Source: Lotus japonicus
Lineage: Eukaryota; Streptophyta; Magnoliopsida; Fabales; Fabaceae
Length of the DNA stretch: 64,000 nucleotides
Direction of reading: 5' to 3'
Assembly (NCBI RefSeq): GCF_012489685.1
Contig: NC_080042.1
Span: 33,175,158 to 33,239,157, forward strand
Part shown: in pieces, positions 43,500-54,800 of the stretch
Layout of the letters: the number at the start of each line of letters is the position of its first letter
How positions within the stretch are numbered: the first letter of the stretch is position 1
Notes under the pieces: generated by a model
Told to the model about the DNA's origin: nothing
Seen by the model: only the letters and a program-made list of their open reading frames with translations
Database searches by the model: none
Translations under genes and position numbers: made by a program

Positions 43500-44234
43500 C
43501 TTTCTCTCTGAAAGTTAATGCTCCTACGGTTTCTCGAGGTTAAGTTCTTGGTAACTGACCCTTCTCTTTACTCACTTGACCGGTGGTAAACGTTCTTCTC
43601 TTGCATTAACTCTTCTATTCATTTCGCCTAACTCTGATTCTTGCATATTTTTCACTTTCTTTAAACTTAGACCTTCTCTAAGGGGGAGTACCTTGTACTT
43701 CAAGCTAAGTTTTTCACACCCCAAGCTTTTTGCTTATGACAAAAAGGGGGAGTAAACCCAGTTTTTGATGTGTAAGATGTGTTAGTGTGATTTATTTTTT
43801 CTTTTGGAGAATTTAAGAGTTCCACCTTCATGACCATAGATGTGTCACTGGGCAAATACAAGGAATACATTTCACTTCTTCTGAAGTGATTCTAAGTTGA
43901 CTCTGATACCCATGACTCTGATACCCTGTCCGTGACTCTGATTACTTATGCGCTCTTATTACTCGATTTTCATCTATGTCATAAGCTTTTCACTCTGAAC
44001 TCTTATATCATTTAGCTCAGAATCTAGACTTTACTAACGTTTTCATCAAGTATTAGATTCAGGGGGAGCTAAGCTCATAATCAAGCAGTGACTTGAATTC
44101 AGAATGAGCAAGATAAACTATTCACATCAGGATAAGTATTATTCTATATCTCTAAACTCTGAGTGAATTCAGTTTAATGTTTAAGAATTGTTCATCAAAA
44201 ATCTTAGTTTTGTCATCATCAAAAAGGGGGAGAT
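43500..44234 (+). promoter_or_regulatory. S5 3' non-coding region with multiple polypurine tracts
   Basis: Four copies of an AGGGGGAG-type tract occur: near 43680, 43746, 44061 and the one next to the LTR (44221-44234, AAAAAGGGGGAGAT). Repeated polypurine tracts before the 3' LTR are a known Sirevirus hallmark. The last one would prime plus-strand synthesis. Confidence 0.85.
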
Positions 44235-45448
44235 TGTAAGATCAAAGTTTTGATCTAGTAGTACAACTCTATGTTTTGATGATTACAAGTTAACCTTTTG
44301 ATATGAACAATTGTGGTACTCTAACGTGTTTTTCTGAGTGTGCTATTTACAGGCTCTGACCTCAACTCAATCTCACACAAATCAGAAGCACTGTGTATAA
44401 AGAGCAACCCAAGCAACGCTTTCGCATTCACCATGTTCAGTTTGAACAGTGGAAAAGCTTCAGAAGTTCTGAAGTTATACAAACTCTGATGTGGACTCAG
44501 TCACGAGAAGCTCTGAAGATCCAGAAAGTCTGATAACCAAGAAACACTGAAGGCTCAGATGTTCTGATGGTGTAGAAGACTCTGAAGATCCAAAAGCTGA
44601 TTAGTGAAGTTCTGATGTCCAGAAGCAAGATACTCTGAAGACCATGTTCTTCCCTCTGAGTTCAGAATCAGAAGAAACAATGGTCAGAGGATCTGGGCTT
44701 TCCCTCTGACTCTGATCAACCGGCTTCACAAGTTCCAATATGAAGCATTCCCCTGATCAGAAGTCTCCTAGGTTTAAAGGTCAAGTTGCTATCCAAGTAC
44801 AAAAGCAAATGTACCTTCCTGACGACCTACCTAACGTTCTCAGCCACAGCAGAAGCTGGATTTTCCAGAACTGCCCTCCAACGGTAGCATTTCCCATGCA
44901 ACGCTCAACCCTAATCCTTGGAGTATATAAAGAGGCTGAAGACTGAAAGAAACGGCTAGAAGAAGTATTCACATACGCGCAAGACAATCTTAAATTCTTC
45001 TAAGTTTTCTTTCATCCGAAATTCATTGAGTTTACTATTAGCTTTTTAGAAGCAAATCTTTTGTAAACAATTCTTTGATAAACAGTTTGTTTAGTTCCTT
45101 TAGGAGATCAAGGTTGATCGGATCCTAGAGAAGACTAAGAGAGTGAATCTTAGTGTGAGCTAAGTCAGTGTAATTGTTAGTCACTTGTAGGTTTCAAGTG
45201 CAGTTGTAACTCTTACCTGATTAGTGGATTGCCTTCATTCTAAGAAGGAAGAAATCACCTTAACGGGTGGACTGGAGTAGCTTGAGTGATTTATCAAGTG
45301 AACCAGGATAAAATCCTTGTGTGCTTTTCTATCTCTTATCTTTAGCACTTAAGTTCTCGAAAGATTTGTCAAAATCTTTAAGGTGGAAGTTTTATACTGA
45401 AAACGTTATTCAAACCCCCCCCCCTTTCTACCGTTTTTCATACCTTCA
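44235..45448 (+). repeat. 3' LTR of S5
   Basis: 1214 bp, nearly identical to 31056-32266. I count seven substitutions and a C10 instead of C7 run. TATA box at 44924-44931. Followed by GAGAA. Confidence 0.96.
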
Positions 45449-45453
45449 GAGAA

Positions 45454-45925
45454 TTTCAAAACACCTCAAGTAAGCCTAGGCGTGGGGATGAAGTTGGCAA
45501 GGGGAAACGTTAACATCACTCAGCACTTGGCTAAGAAATGGGGAGAAAGGGAGTTTGATGCCAAGGTGAAGGAACAAATATTCATATATGAAAAAGAAAT
45601 GAGAGTACTTGGGGTTCTTGAGTGCGCCGTGTTGCCACGGGCGGTCTTGGCCCCAACAACCTGTGGTACGAAGGAGATTTTCTAACAACGGGGTGCTACA
45701 GAGACTGCCAACCCAGCGAACAAGGTCTGAAGTAGAGTCATCAATGGCAAGTTCCGAGGGTTGGTCAAGGATCCCTTGGTCAGGGGCATTCCGGATCGGA
45801 GAAGGGAGAGTGGCGAAGATTTTCAAGCGGTGAACTTTGATTTCCTCCATAGAAGAAAAGCTCCTGTTGAAGGCATTGTGAAGGATAAAGGAAAGAGTAA
45901 AAATAGGGACGAGAATTCTAACCAA
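45454..45925 (-). pseudogene. Antisense gene of T3, PF04195-like, first exon part
   Basis: The open frame begins at 45925; the region homologous to the T2 gene starts at SSMEEIKVHRL. It carries KYSHFFFIYEYLFLHLGIKLPFSPF and CQLHP. An in-frame stop sits at the Trp position where T2 is also broken. The reading continues past the S5 insertion into 30846-31055. Aligns with 25295-25696. The element itself is inferred to run plus, with its LTR directly to the right, so this gene is antisense to it. Confidence 0.78.
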
Positions 45926-45989
45926 AATGAAGCTGTGTAGAAGGGAGCAGGGAAGATCAGAGTTCGCAGGGTTGTCGAGAGAAGCTGGT

Positions 45990-46816
45990 GTGAGAGCCAG
46001 GAAGGAATATGAAGGTAGTTGGTAATAAGGGATGAGTTAACGAAGAAAGAGGAAAGGGAATGTTTACGGTTAAGTAAGGAATCGTGACCTATGATTGCAA
46101 GGTGAAGTGATTACTGGAGGAAAGTACACGTATTTCGGGGAGTGGGAGTGGTGCATTAAATAAAAATCATGACGGTTGATTGGTTTAAATTCAAATTGGC
46201 AGGTTTTATTACGGTTCGAGGGGACCTTTCGAGGACAAACGTTGGGATTCTGCAGATTCCCTATTCTTTGCAATTCTTTGGTTGTGGCCTACACGCGTCA
46301 AGCCACCGTGATTCACGGTGATCACAACTGGAGCTGGGCGAGAGAACCAAGCATCGTCGTCGCAAGCCCACCTGTGGACTCGGAGGGACTCGTGTAGAGA
46401 ATCAGAAATTGGCTTTAGCTTTACTTACTATGCCATGTTGGCAATCATTCTTGATCATTAGGTTTTGGCATTAGTTAGTTCTTCTCATTTTTGGCGCCTC
46501 GATTATTAAGACACTCTTAGCTCTCATGCTTCGAGCTCGGTGTCTTGTGGACTGGGCGAGACCCCAGGGGCGCTTGCCTCAGGGCGGTGCGCGAGCCAAG
46601 GAGTTGGGCCTCTCCCGAGAGGCCCAACTGGCCCACTAAGGACGGTTAGGGACATTAGGCCAAACCCTGAGCCTATAAGTAGGGGTGGTTACTGTATGTA
46701 GGGGACTCTTAGCTCACTTGAGAAATAACAAACTTAAAATTCAGTTACATTCTCTCTGTAAGCGGTTACACTCTCTCTCTCTAAATTCTCACATTGCAAT
46801 CCCTTCACTCTAGGTA
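45990..46816 (+). repeat. LTR of gypsy-like element T3 (boundaries approximate)
   Basis: Inverted counterpart of 24270-25178. TATAAGT at 46674-46680 and the AAGCGGTTAC segment near 46760 align with the T2 copy. Contains a GC-rich inverted stretch around 46550-46620 (GGGCGAGACCCCAGGG). Both copies share similarity up to GGTACCATAC-like sequence, so the end near 46816 is uncertain by some tens of bases. Confidence 0.6.
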
Positions 46817-47387
46817 CCATACCTCATCTCTATGTTTTTGGATACAACAATTTATATGTTAAAATTAATAATTTCTCTCCTCACTAATCACTCTCTTCTT
46901 CCTCACTCTTCACCCCCTCCCTCTTCCTCTCCCTCTCTCAGCCCAACTTACGTCAATCTGATCATCTCAAGCTTTTTTTTTCAAATTAAACAAATAGAAA
47001 AACTTAAACGATGAGGCTTCCATTTCATTTCAATTAAACAAGATCTGTCATTCCAATTTGGTGTATCACGACAACACCAAATTGGAACCATCATTGAATG
47101 CGTCCTTGGAAGTGGGGATGTGGATGGACTTGAGCAGATTTGGATCAAGAGTGGAAGTGAAGAAGGAAATGATGGCAGAAGAGGTGAAGAAGCTGAGATG
47201 ATAATGGCGGAAGAGTGTGTTTTTTTTATCAGATTTAAAAAATAAAAATGCAAATTAAATTTATACCCAAAAAGTTGTGTTATTTGGAAAATAAATCAAT
47301 TGGTTTTTTTTTTTTTCAAAACAAAAGGTGTTGGTGTAGGATGCTAACTTACTCCTTCATAAAATCAAGTAGGAGTAAATTAGCAAA
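46817..47387. other. AT-rich unassigned stretch with a perfect hairpin
   Basis: No credible gene. CT-rich (46880-46940), T-runs (46972-46980, 47220, 47308), and a 14-bp inverted repeat with a 9-base loop at 47051-47087. A minus frame at 46981-47253 is Ser/Pro low complexity and not convincing. Confidence 0.5.
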
Positions 47388-48853
47388 TCTATCTATCTAT
47401 CTATCTATAATTATATCTATATTTATATCTATCTATATATATATATATATATATATTATATAAAAGTAAAGTTTGGCAACAAGGGGGTAAAGTAGTCATG
47501 CAATAGACTATGACTCATGAATGAATATTTTACCATGGGTCTTTATGTAATTTTGTAGAAAGGAAACCAATCATGACCGTTGATTAGTTTTGATCTTCAC
47601 CGTCCTTACAATTTTAAATGAACTTATTATTATGTAGATGTTATTAGTTATGGAATTTCATAGGGTAAACATACTTAGTTTTCATTTATTGAATTATTAA
47701 TTCAATCTTAATTAATATTAACATTAATAAATATTAATAATCCTTTAGAAGGGAAGTTGGATGATTTTTTGCAATTTTGAGGGTAAGATAGTAATTCAAT
47801 GAATCAATGCACATGAGTGAATATTTTTTCTTGGGTATATATGTAAATTTGTTAATAATTAAATATGAAATCAATCTTGATCGTTGTTTGCTTCTAATCC
47901 TAACCGTGCATCATTTTCTTACAAAACCCTTTAAGGAACATTTTCACATTCTTGGTTGTTTTCTTTGTTGCTTTTGTAACTCTTGAATATGGTTACAAAA
48001 ATTTCAAGAGTCTCTTCCTTTTTCTCACATATATGAAACACCTTTTCATTCCACTTTCAGATTCCTTTCATCTTTCCCATCTTGATCTCCATAACCTCTA
48101 TTTATTTGGAAGACATCTCTCACATTTGGATTCTCCAACAGCTCCATCCCTACATAAGAAGATCTTCTGTCAGGTTAGAACATTTTCTACTTCATCTCTT
48201 ATTTTTTATCAGTCACTTCTTCTTCATCATCATTTTTCATTCTTAAGTATCGATGCTCTTCTCCATCATCATCTTCCATCTGGTAAGAGTTCTCTTAATA
48301 ACATTATTATGATATTTTCTTAACTTCTATTCCGTTTTCTCCTTTTTAAAAGAACTAAGAATATGAAAAAATACACATTATAAACAAAAATTAATATCTC
48401 CGTGTATTTCACGAGTCACAATACTAGGACTTGAATTGAAACTTCCCGAGTCAAAATATGTTTATATTTTTCAATTTTTTTTATGTTTTTGTGCTCAATC
48501 AACAATTATTCTACATGAAAACTACTGTTACCTCCAAAAAAATGAAAATTACTTTCTTTTTGGATAAGATGTCTTTCTTTGAAGGAAATTATGTTCAAGT
48601 CGTGAATATCCATATCATTGTGAGGTTATCTCTCCTAAGGGGGAAAGTTACTTTCATTCCACATGAAACAAAAATTTAAAATCTATATGAAGATTACCTA
48701 AATACACATCAAATTTACCTCACATAATTTGCACAATTTAAAACTCTCACGTATTTTCATTTTTTCTCTTTTTTTTTCTCCCTTTTATTTCTTCGATTTC
48801 TTTTTATATGTTTATTGATTAATATAAATAAGCATGAAAAGAAATAAACACAA

Positions 48854-48884
<31 letters not shown>

Positions 48885-49187
48885 AAATAGTTTCCTTTTT
48901 GCAAAACAAAAACAAACACATTTATCATGAAAAAAAATACTTTCAAACTAATATTTTCTTATATCTAAAATTAAATTTTATCATTTATTAATTCGTAAAT
49001 TATCTTTGGCCATTGTTAAAAATACTACACATACCCTTATTAATGATTATAATGATAGGTGTGGGTGATATTAATATGAATGTCCATCATCTTTTAATAC
49101 ATATAACAACAATAATACATATTGTAAAATTTTACGCAATAAACATAAATGAATATTCCCGTGCATCGCAAGGGTAAAAAGTACTAG
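47388..49187 (+). mobile_element. Helitron-like non-autonomous segment
   Basis: The right end has a short hairpin (CCCGTGCATCGCAAGGG) followed about ten bases later by CTAG (49184-49187) and T, as in plant Helitron 3' ends. A second, weaker hairpin-plus-CTAG occurs at 48400-48427, suggesting two nested or tandem 3' ends. The left end is probably within the TCTA repeat at 47388 (Helitrons start TC). No Rep-helicase is present. The frame at 47952-48323 shows no domain. Confidence 0.55.
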
Positions 49188-49488
49188 TATATATATATAT
49201 ATATATATTCAAGAAGATAACAATTTATTAGATTTGAGAAACCGAAAAAAAGAACCACTCAAGCTAAGGAAAAGAGTAACTAGGAAAATGAGTAGTTAAG
49301 GGTCATTTTGGTCCCTGACTGTGTTCACTTATGACAGACCAGTCCTCATACTTTGAAAATGGTCTTTTTTCGTCCCTGAATGTGTTGTCGTCGGTCAAGT
49401 TCGTCCTTGGTTGTGTTTTGCGTTAGTCCCTCAGACAGAAAAATTCAAATGGCAAAAAAAATTCCATGCAAGCGTCCTATGTGGAACC
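49188..49488. other. AT repeat and unassigned 300 bp
   Basis: A short TA repeat (49188-49209) and then non-coding DNA with GTCATTTTGGTCCCTGA, a word pattern seen in many plant repeats, and its partial repeats (GTCCCTGAATGTG, GTCCCTCAG). Unclassified. Confidence 0.45.
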
Positions 49489-50840
49489 TGAAGGTATGAA
49501 AAACACTAGAAAGGGGGGGTTTGAATAGGATTTTGAAGTTTAAACGCTTTCTCTCAAAGATTTTGACAATCTTTTCGGTGAAAGAATATAAGGTGCTAAA
49601 GATGAAGGATAGAGAAAAGCACACAATGATTTTATCCTGGTTCACTTAATGAATCAATCAAGCTAGTCCAGTCCACCCGTTAAGGTGATTTCTTCCTTCT
49701 TAGAATGAAGGCAATCCATGATTCAAATATTGCTACAACTGCACTAGCACACCTTGCTTAGTGACTAACAACCTATGAACTAGCAACACTAAGACAACCT
49801 TGTCTTAGTCTTCTCAAGAATACTAACCTCACTGGTCTCTCAAGGAAATACAAACAAGGTTTGTAAAAGGTTTGATTTACAAAGAAATGCTTCTAAAACA
49901 AGCAGATGTAAACACTATAAGAACAATGAAGAAATATTGTTAAGGTATTCGCTTGTTGTTTATCACTTGTATTGTTCAATATTTTCTTAGCCAATTTCTT
50001 CTATCTTCAGCCTTTAAATACTCCAAGGTTTAGGGTTTGTATCCGTTGAAAGAATTCATCCGTTGGAGGGCAGTTATGGGATTTCCAGAGCCTGCTATGA
50101 CTGAACGTCGTAGGTAAGGTGGTTAGAATAGTACACATGTTTTTGTACGAATGACAATGACATTGCCTTAGCCTAGTTGACTCTTGATCTTTGGCGACGC
50201 TTATGTTGGGACTTGTGAAGCTATGTGATCAGAGTCATAAGGAAGCTTGGATCCTCTGACCTTCAGAACTTTTGCTTCTGGACCGTTCACCTGAACTTCT
50301 GGTCTTCAAAACATGAAGTACTTTTGGTCTTGTGAGCCAGCTTACTCTTGGACTTCAGAGTCTTCAGCTTTTGGACCATTCCTCAAAACATCTGGTTTTC
50401 AGAGCTTCAGCGCTTGAGTCTTTCAGAGTCCACATCAGAGCTTTAAGGGCCTGTTTGATAGCAGTTTTAGTTTTCAGTTTTTAAAATAGTTTTCAGAAAT
50501 AATTCTTAAACACAGTTTTCAGAAAAGGAAAACAGTTTGAATGACATGTTTTCGAACATTTAGAAAACTGATATCTAAAAACAAAAAACTGAAACTGAAA
50601 ACATCTTTTACCTGTTTTGGTTTTTTTGTTTTAAAAACTGAAAATGAGAACTGTTTTCAAAAACAGTTTTTGAAAACAGGTCTTACCAAACAAGTTTTCA
50701 GTTTTTAAAAACTGAAAACTGTTTTGGAAACAGTTATCAAACAGGCCCTTAATCTTCATAGTATCTGGAGTGTTTGCTACCGTTCAGAAGAACGTAGTGA
50801 TTGCAGAAGCGTTCCATTGGTTACTCTTGGGTCTTCAACT

Positions 50841-50885
<45 letters not shown>

Positions 50886-51021
50886 TTGAATCAGAGTCAG
50901 AGTCTGTTTGTCACAACTTAAAAGACAAACGTTAGAGTACCATAATTGTTCATACATAATAATAAACTTGTTATCATCAAAACATAGAGTTGTACCACCT
51001 GACCAAATCTTGGTCTTATCA
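49489..51021 (-). repeat. 3' LTR of Sirevirus S6, carrying a MITE
   Basis: On the minus strand it starts near 51021 and ends ACCTTCA at 49489. It is diverged from the S5 LTR but keeps the C-run, the leader region and the TCAGA-rich block. Without the insertion at 50447-50748 it is about 1.23 kb. A TA repeat occupies 50845-50881. The 3' non-coding region lies to its right, so it is the 3' LTR of a minus-strand element. Confidence 0.85.
50447..50748. mobile_element. MITE with GGGCCTGTTTGATA inverted ends
   Basis: 302 bp. The ends GGGCCTGTTTGATA and TATCAAACAGGCCC (one base apart in the inner part) are flanked by TTAA on both sides (50443-50446 and 50749-50752). The interior is made of A/T-rich GTTTTCAG/CTGAAAAC words in both orientations, so it can fold on itself. 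It has no ORF. The ends resemble hAT or Tourist-type MITEs; the family cannot be fixed by eye. Confidence 0.8.
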
Positions 51022-51870
51022 TCAATACCCTTTTTGATGATCACAAAACCAAGTATTTTGATGAACAATTCTTAACAATAAACTAAATATACTCATAGTT
51101 TAAGGTATCAGATATAAACTTATCCTAATGTATACAGTTTATATAGCTCATTCTGAATCCAAGTAATGAGCTTGATTCTGAGCTAAGCTCCCCCTGAATC
51201 TATGACTTAATAAAAATGTTAGAATAGTCTAGATTTTGAGCTAAAATAAGTAAAATGATCAGAGTAATGTATCAATCAGAGTTAGGCGTTTTAATGATTT
51301 AACATAACATATAAGTGTTAGTGTATCAGAGAAATTAAAGGAATCAGAGCATATGGTCACTTCAGAGGAAGTGAAATGTATTCCTTGCTAGTGCCTCATC
51401 AAAGATCTATAGTCATAACGATTGATCACTTGAAATTCTCCAAAAAGAAAAAATAACACATCAAAAACTAGGTTTACTCCCCCTTTTTGTCATAAGCAAA
51501 AAGGACTAAGAGCGTGAAAAATTTAGCATTGAAGTACAATGTACTCCCCCTTGGAAAGGACTAAGTTCACAAGATTAGAAAATAAGATAACATAAGGAAA
51601 GAGTCAGAAGCAAAATTTTTTATATATATAGATAGTGAAAAGAAATTCCTAATAAATTATAGAGACAGAAGAAAAGAAATTCCTAATAAATTAAGGATTT
51701 GGGTCAGGGAGTCTTGACAGAATGAGGTCCATCATCTGTTTCATACTCAGATTGATTGCAGTCTGTTCTTCAATGTGCCTCTAAAAACCATTAATTGTCG
51801 TGGCAAGCGCTGAGGGGTCAAGTTGAGCAGAAGTGGGCGGAGCAGCATGAACTGATGAAGTATTAGGAGC
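51022..51870 (-). other. S6 3' non-coding region and end of its second ORF
   Basis: Polypurine tracts appear on the minus strand near 51187, 51476 and 51545. The tract next to the LTR is degraded. The last about 170 bases (51700-51870) encode the C-terminus of the second ORF (MKQMMDLILSRLPDP-like), broken by a TAG near 51780. No antisense ORF like that of S5 is found here. The rest of S6 lies beyond the G2 elements, outside the window. Confidence 0.72.
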
Positions 51871-54800
51871 TGTAACACCCCGATTTCGGTGGCGTCACTT
51901 TAGTAACCAAAAAAGAAAATATAGCGGAAAAACGTGAATATTTTTTCTCGATTTGTTTAGATAATAAATTTAAAGACTCGCCGACATAAAAACTTTACAA
52001 CGAAAGATAGACACAACTAATGTACAATATATTTACAGCCCCCGCTGTAAGTAAAGAACCACGTCACGAGTAACCTCCAGTGACGGGAAGTAGCCGAAAG
52101 TAGTGCCCGTAGGCAATATGTACAATACCAAGTGAAAGGTCAAGTGCTAGCAATACAGTCCTCCAAAATGAAAGTAGGTCAGCCCAAAACGGCCTAAATA
52201 AGACCTCCTAGTCCAACCAACTCTCTGTCATTTCCATAAAGAAAACCAACAAAAAGCTAACGGTCGGGAACCTACCCTGCCCCAAAATACGAACATGAAG
52301 ACCAGAGCTATAACTCTACTCCTACCCTAATCCTGTCCAGAGGAGTACACCCCAGCACTCACAACTACATGCTAGCGTGATCATCGTCCGAATCAGAATC
52401 CAGGACGACTAGATCAATGTCTGTGACCATCCCTCCTCTCGCTGCTGCTACAAGCTCCTGTGCTGGTCTCTCGGGTCTAGAACCCAAACCAAGACCAGCA
52501 GCGACGACAACAGTAGGTGAGCTAGAGCCCAAAAAAGTCCCTCCCACAGGCTCCTCCTCCGAGGGGTCCTCATCGTCAGAAGACGACGGTGGTGGTGGTG
52601 CTCCTACTCCGGGTCCGCAGTGTACGCCGGGTGGCAGGTTGAAGCTGACGGTGTAATGCCTCAGAATTCCCTCCGTCAAGTGTCCCAAACTGTCGACCAA
52701 ACACACACAGAAGGCGCGAGGGTCAACTCCAAAGAATTACATAAGTAATACACCCAGTAGGTAAAGATTAAGGAATAGCTACTTAGGCTTAGAAGTTTGT
52801 GATAGCATTATAAATTGTATAATTTCCAATGAATATAAATGACAAATAATGACAATTGGCATGTATCAAATAAGATTAACAAGTAACAATCACACTCGGC
52901 AACTAAGTCAGTATGCATGGTGCATGAATGAGATGCCGAGGAACAAGATGCAATCCGGAAGGATGGACACCATCGAGTCAGTCCTAACACCGGCCAAGGT
53001 GGGACCATTTCTGCTCGGGCGTCTCTTATACCAAACAAAATGTAGTCAGATCAGCAGTGAACCCGTAGGTCTGCCATTTCTGTCTGCTACTAAGAATCAC
53101 CGTAGTGTTCTTATATGGAAATCCGGGTCTTAGGACCATTTTGGAATCCATCGAGGTCCGACTTTCTGCTGTGTATAAACCTCAAAATGTGTGTATAAAT
53201 GCAAAGTGATTAGCCAAACAACGTCTCCGACCTCACTCGTCACGTCGTCACGTGTTCTAGCTAACTTATTGTCTCTAAAAAGAATACCCTAAGGTAAAAG
53301 TCGATTCTGCGACAAAAGACAATTAAATATAAAAAGAGTGCAATCACTCATGATAACTTCTCGAGTCATCCGACTCATCTAATTTGATGGTCAAAACTGC
53401 TCAGCGAGCGAAGAGTAACAATGTACTTGGAAACTTATAGTTGCCTGACTTATCCTTTAGATAGTCAGATAAATAAACTGCTCATCGAGCCAAGAGTATA
53501 AAATACTCACAAACTTATTAGTTTTCCTAAATCTTGGATTCGGCGATACTTCTCATTTTCTAAAGCTAATATCCAAACCCTAAGCTTTCATCCAAGATTG
53601 TTATCATTATTTAAAGGGTTCAGAGGTTGTTTAATGTATTATGAATTTTCCTTATGAAATGGTTTCCATTAAGTTTTGTCTCTAATCTTATGAGTTCAAA
53701 AGATCCCATAATCCCAATTAATTCCCAGAGAAGGTCTCGATCCACTAATAAATAATTAAGAGCCCGAACCTCCGTTCGTCCCGTCAAACTTTCCCAAAAT
53801 CTCATGATAAGTTCTGGCATAATTGCCCGTTTATCCTCTCTGACGTACAACAGATATATGTGTAATCTCATAATCAAAGTAACACAATCCAACAGTCATG
53901 GCACATATATCAACACATCCTAGATTAACCATTTAGCACATAGCATGTAGATCAATATCAACACATCCTAGATTAACCATTTAGCACATTACATGTGAAT
54001 CAATATCAAAGACAATTCCAGTAATAAATGATTATCATTTGTCAGCCGTAGCCTCAGAAAACATTTTTCCCAGTCAAACACAATCAAGTGCATTAACAGT
54101 AAATCAAGTCGAATTCGTCGACACCTAAAGCATTAGCTAGTATTTAGTGAGTAGCCCTCACCTGTAGCTCCTCCAGTGTGATCCTGAAGCGTTCCTTCAC
54201 AATCTTCTCCTTCCGCTCCTTGAAATTCCTCAAACGAACCTTAGAGTGAAATCACAGAATTCAATCACAATGAGTCAGAAACTCAGCAAACAATAAGTAC
54301 TAGGGTTACACGAAGCATTATAAACTCCGAAGTACGATAATCTAACACGTTAAAACAAGTTTTCGAAAAACAAAATTTTCCTCCCCCTATTGAGGTGCTC
54401 TCGGCCACACACTCTAATTGTGTGCGCCGATTTTTCTTCGATCAAACTTGGTTCCTAGGCTATCATTAGTCATAACTAAGGCGAATAAAAGCTCGGAAAA
54501 ATTATCGGATCAAAAACTGTCGCAGGGGTATTTTGGTCAGTGTTTTTAGCTCGGAATTTCAAAATTGGAATTTCAAAGAACAAATTGGATTGGGACGTCA
54601 CCAACGACGTTTATGACAACTAATCCTACTAGCGCTAAGCTAAGTCGAGAGTTTTTATACTAAATGATGAAACTTTGGCTAAACATGGGGTTTTCAAGCA
54701 GAATTGGAATTCGGCGGCATTTCGGCGATAATCGGCAAAATGTAATCCGCTAAACATGCTCTTGTGCATGAAGGGAATAAGTTTAGACAGAGAAATCGAG

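Larger units (their letters stand above)
31056..45448 (+). mobile_element. Complete Sirevirus S5 (Ty1/copia), duplication GAGAA
   Basis: 14.4 kb including a 2.3-kb insertion. Order: 5' LTR, initiator-Met primer site, gag, pol, second ORF, a minus-strand ORF, several polypurine tracts, 3' LTR. The flanking GAGAA duplication is perfect. The LTRs differ by about seven substitutions and a C-run length (7 versus 10), counted by eye, so insertion is recent. Pol and the second ORF are open; gag is interrupted by a solo LTR. It is thus non-autonomous now, although pol could still be made if expressed. Confidence 0.96.

Noticed and set aside
46981..47253. 90-residue minus frame near the hairpin
   Set aside because: Ser/Pro low complexity spanning the inverted repeat, without homology.
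47388..47460. TCTA/TA microsatellite as a functional regulatory element
   Set aside because: Simple repeat; useful only as a possible Helitron left end.
47952..48323. 123-residue frame considered as a host gene
   Set aside because: Leu/Phe/His-rich composition of AT/CT-rich DNA, no domain and no supported exon structure; kept only as possible captured sequence.
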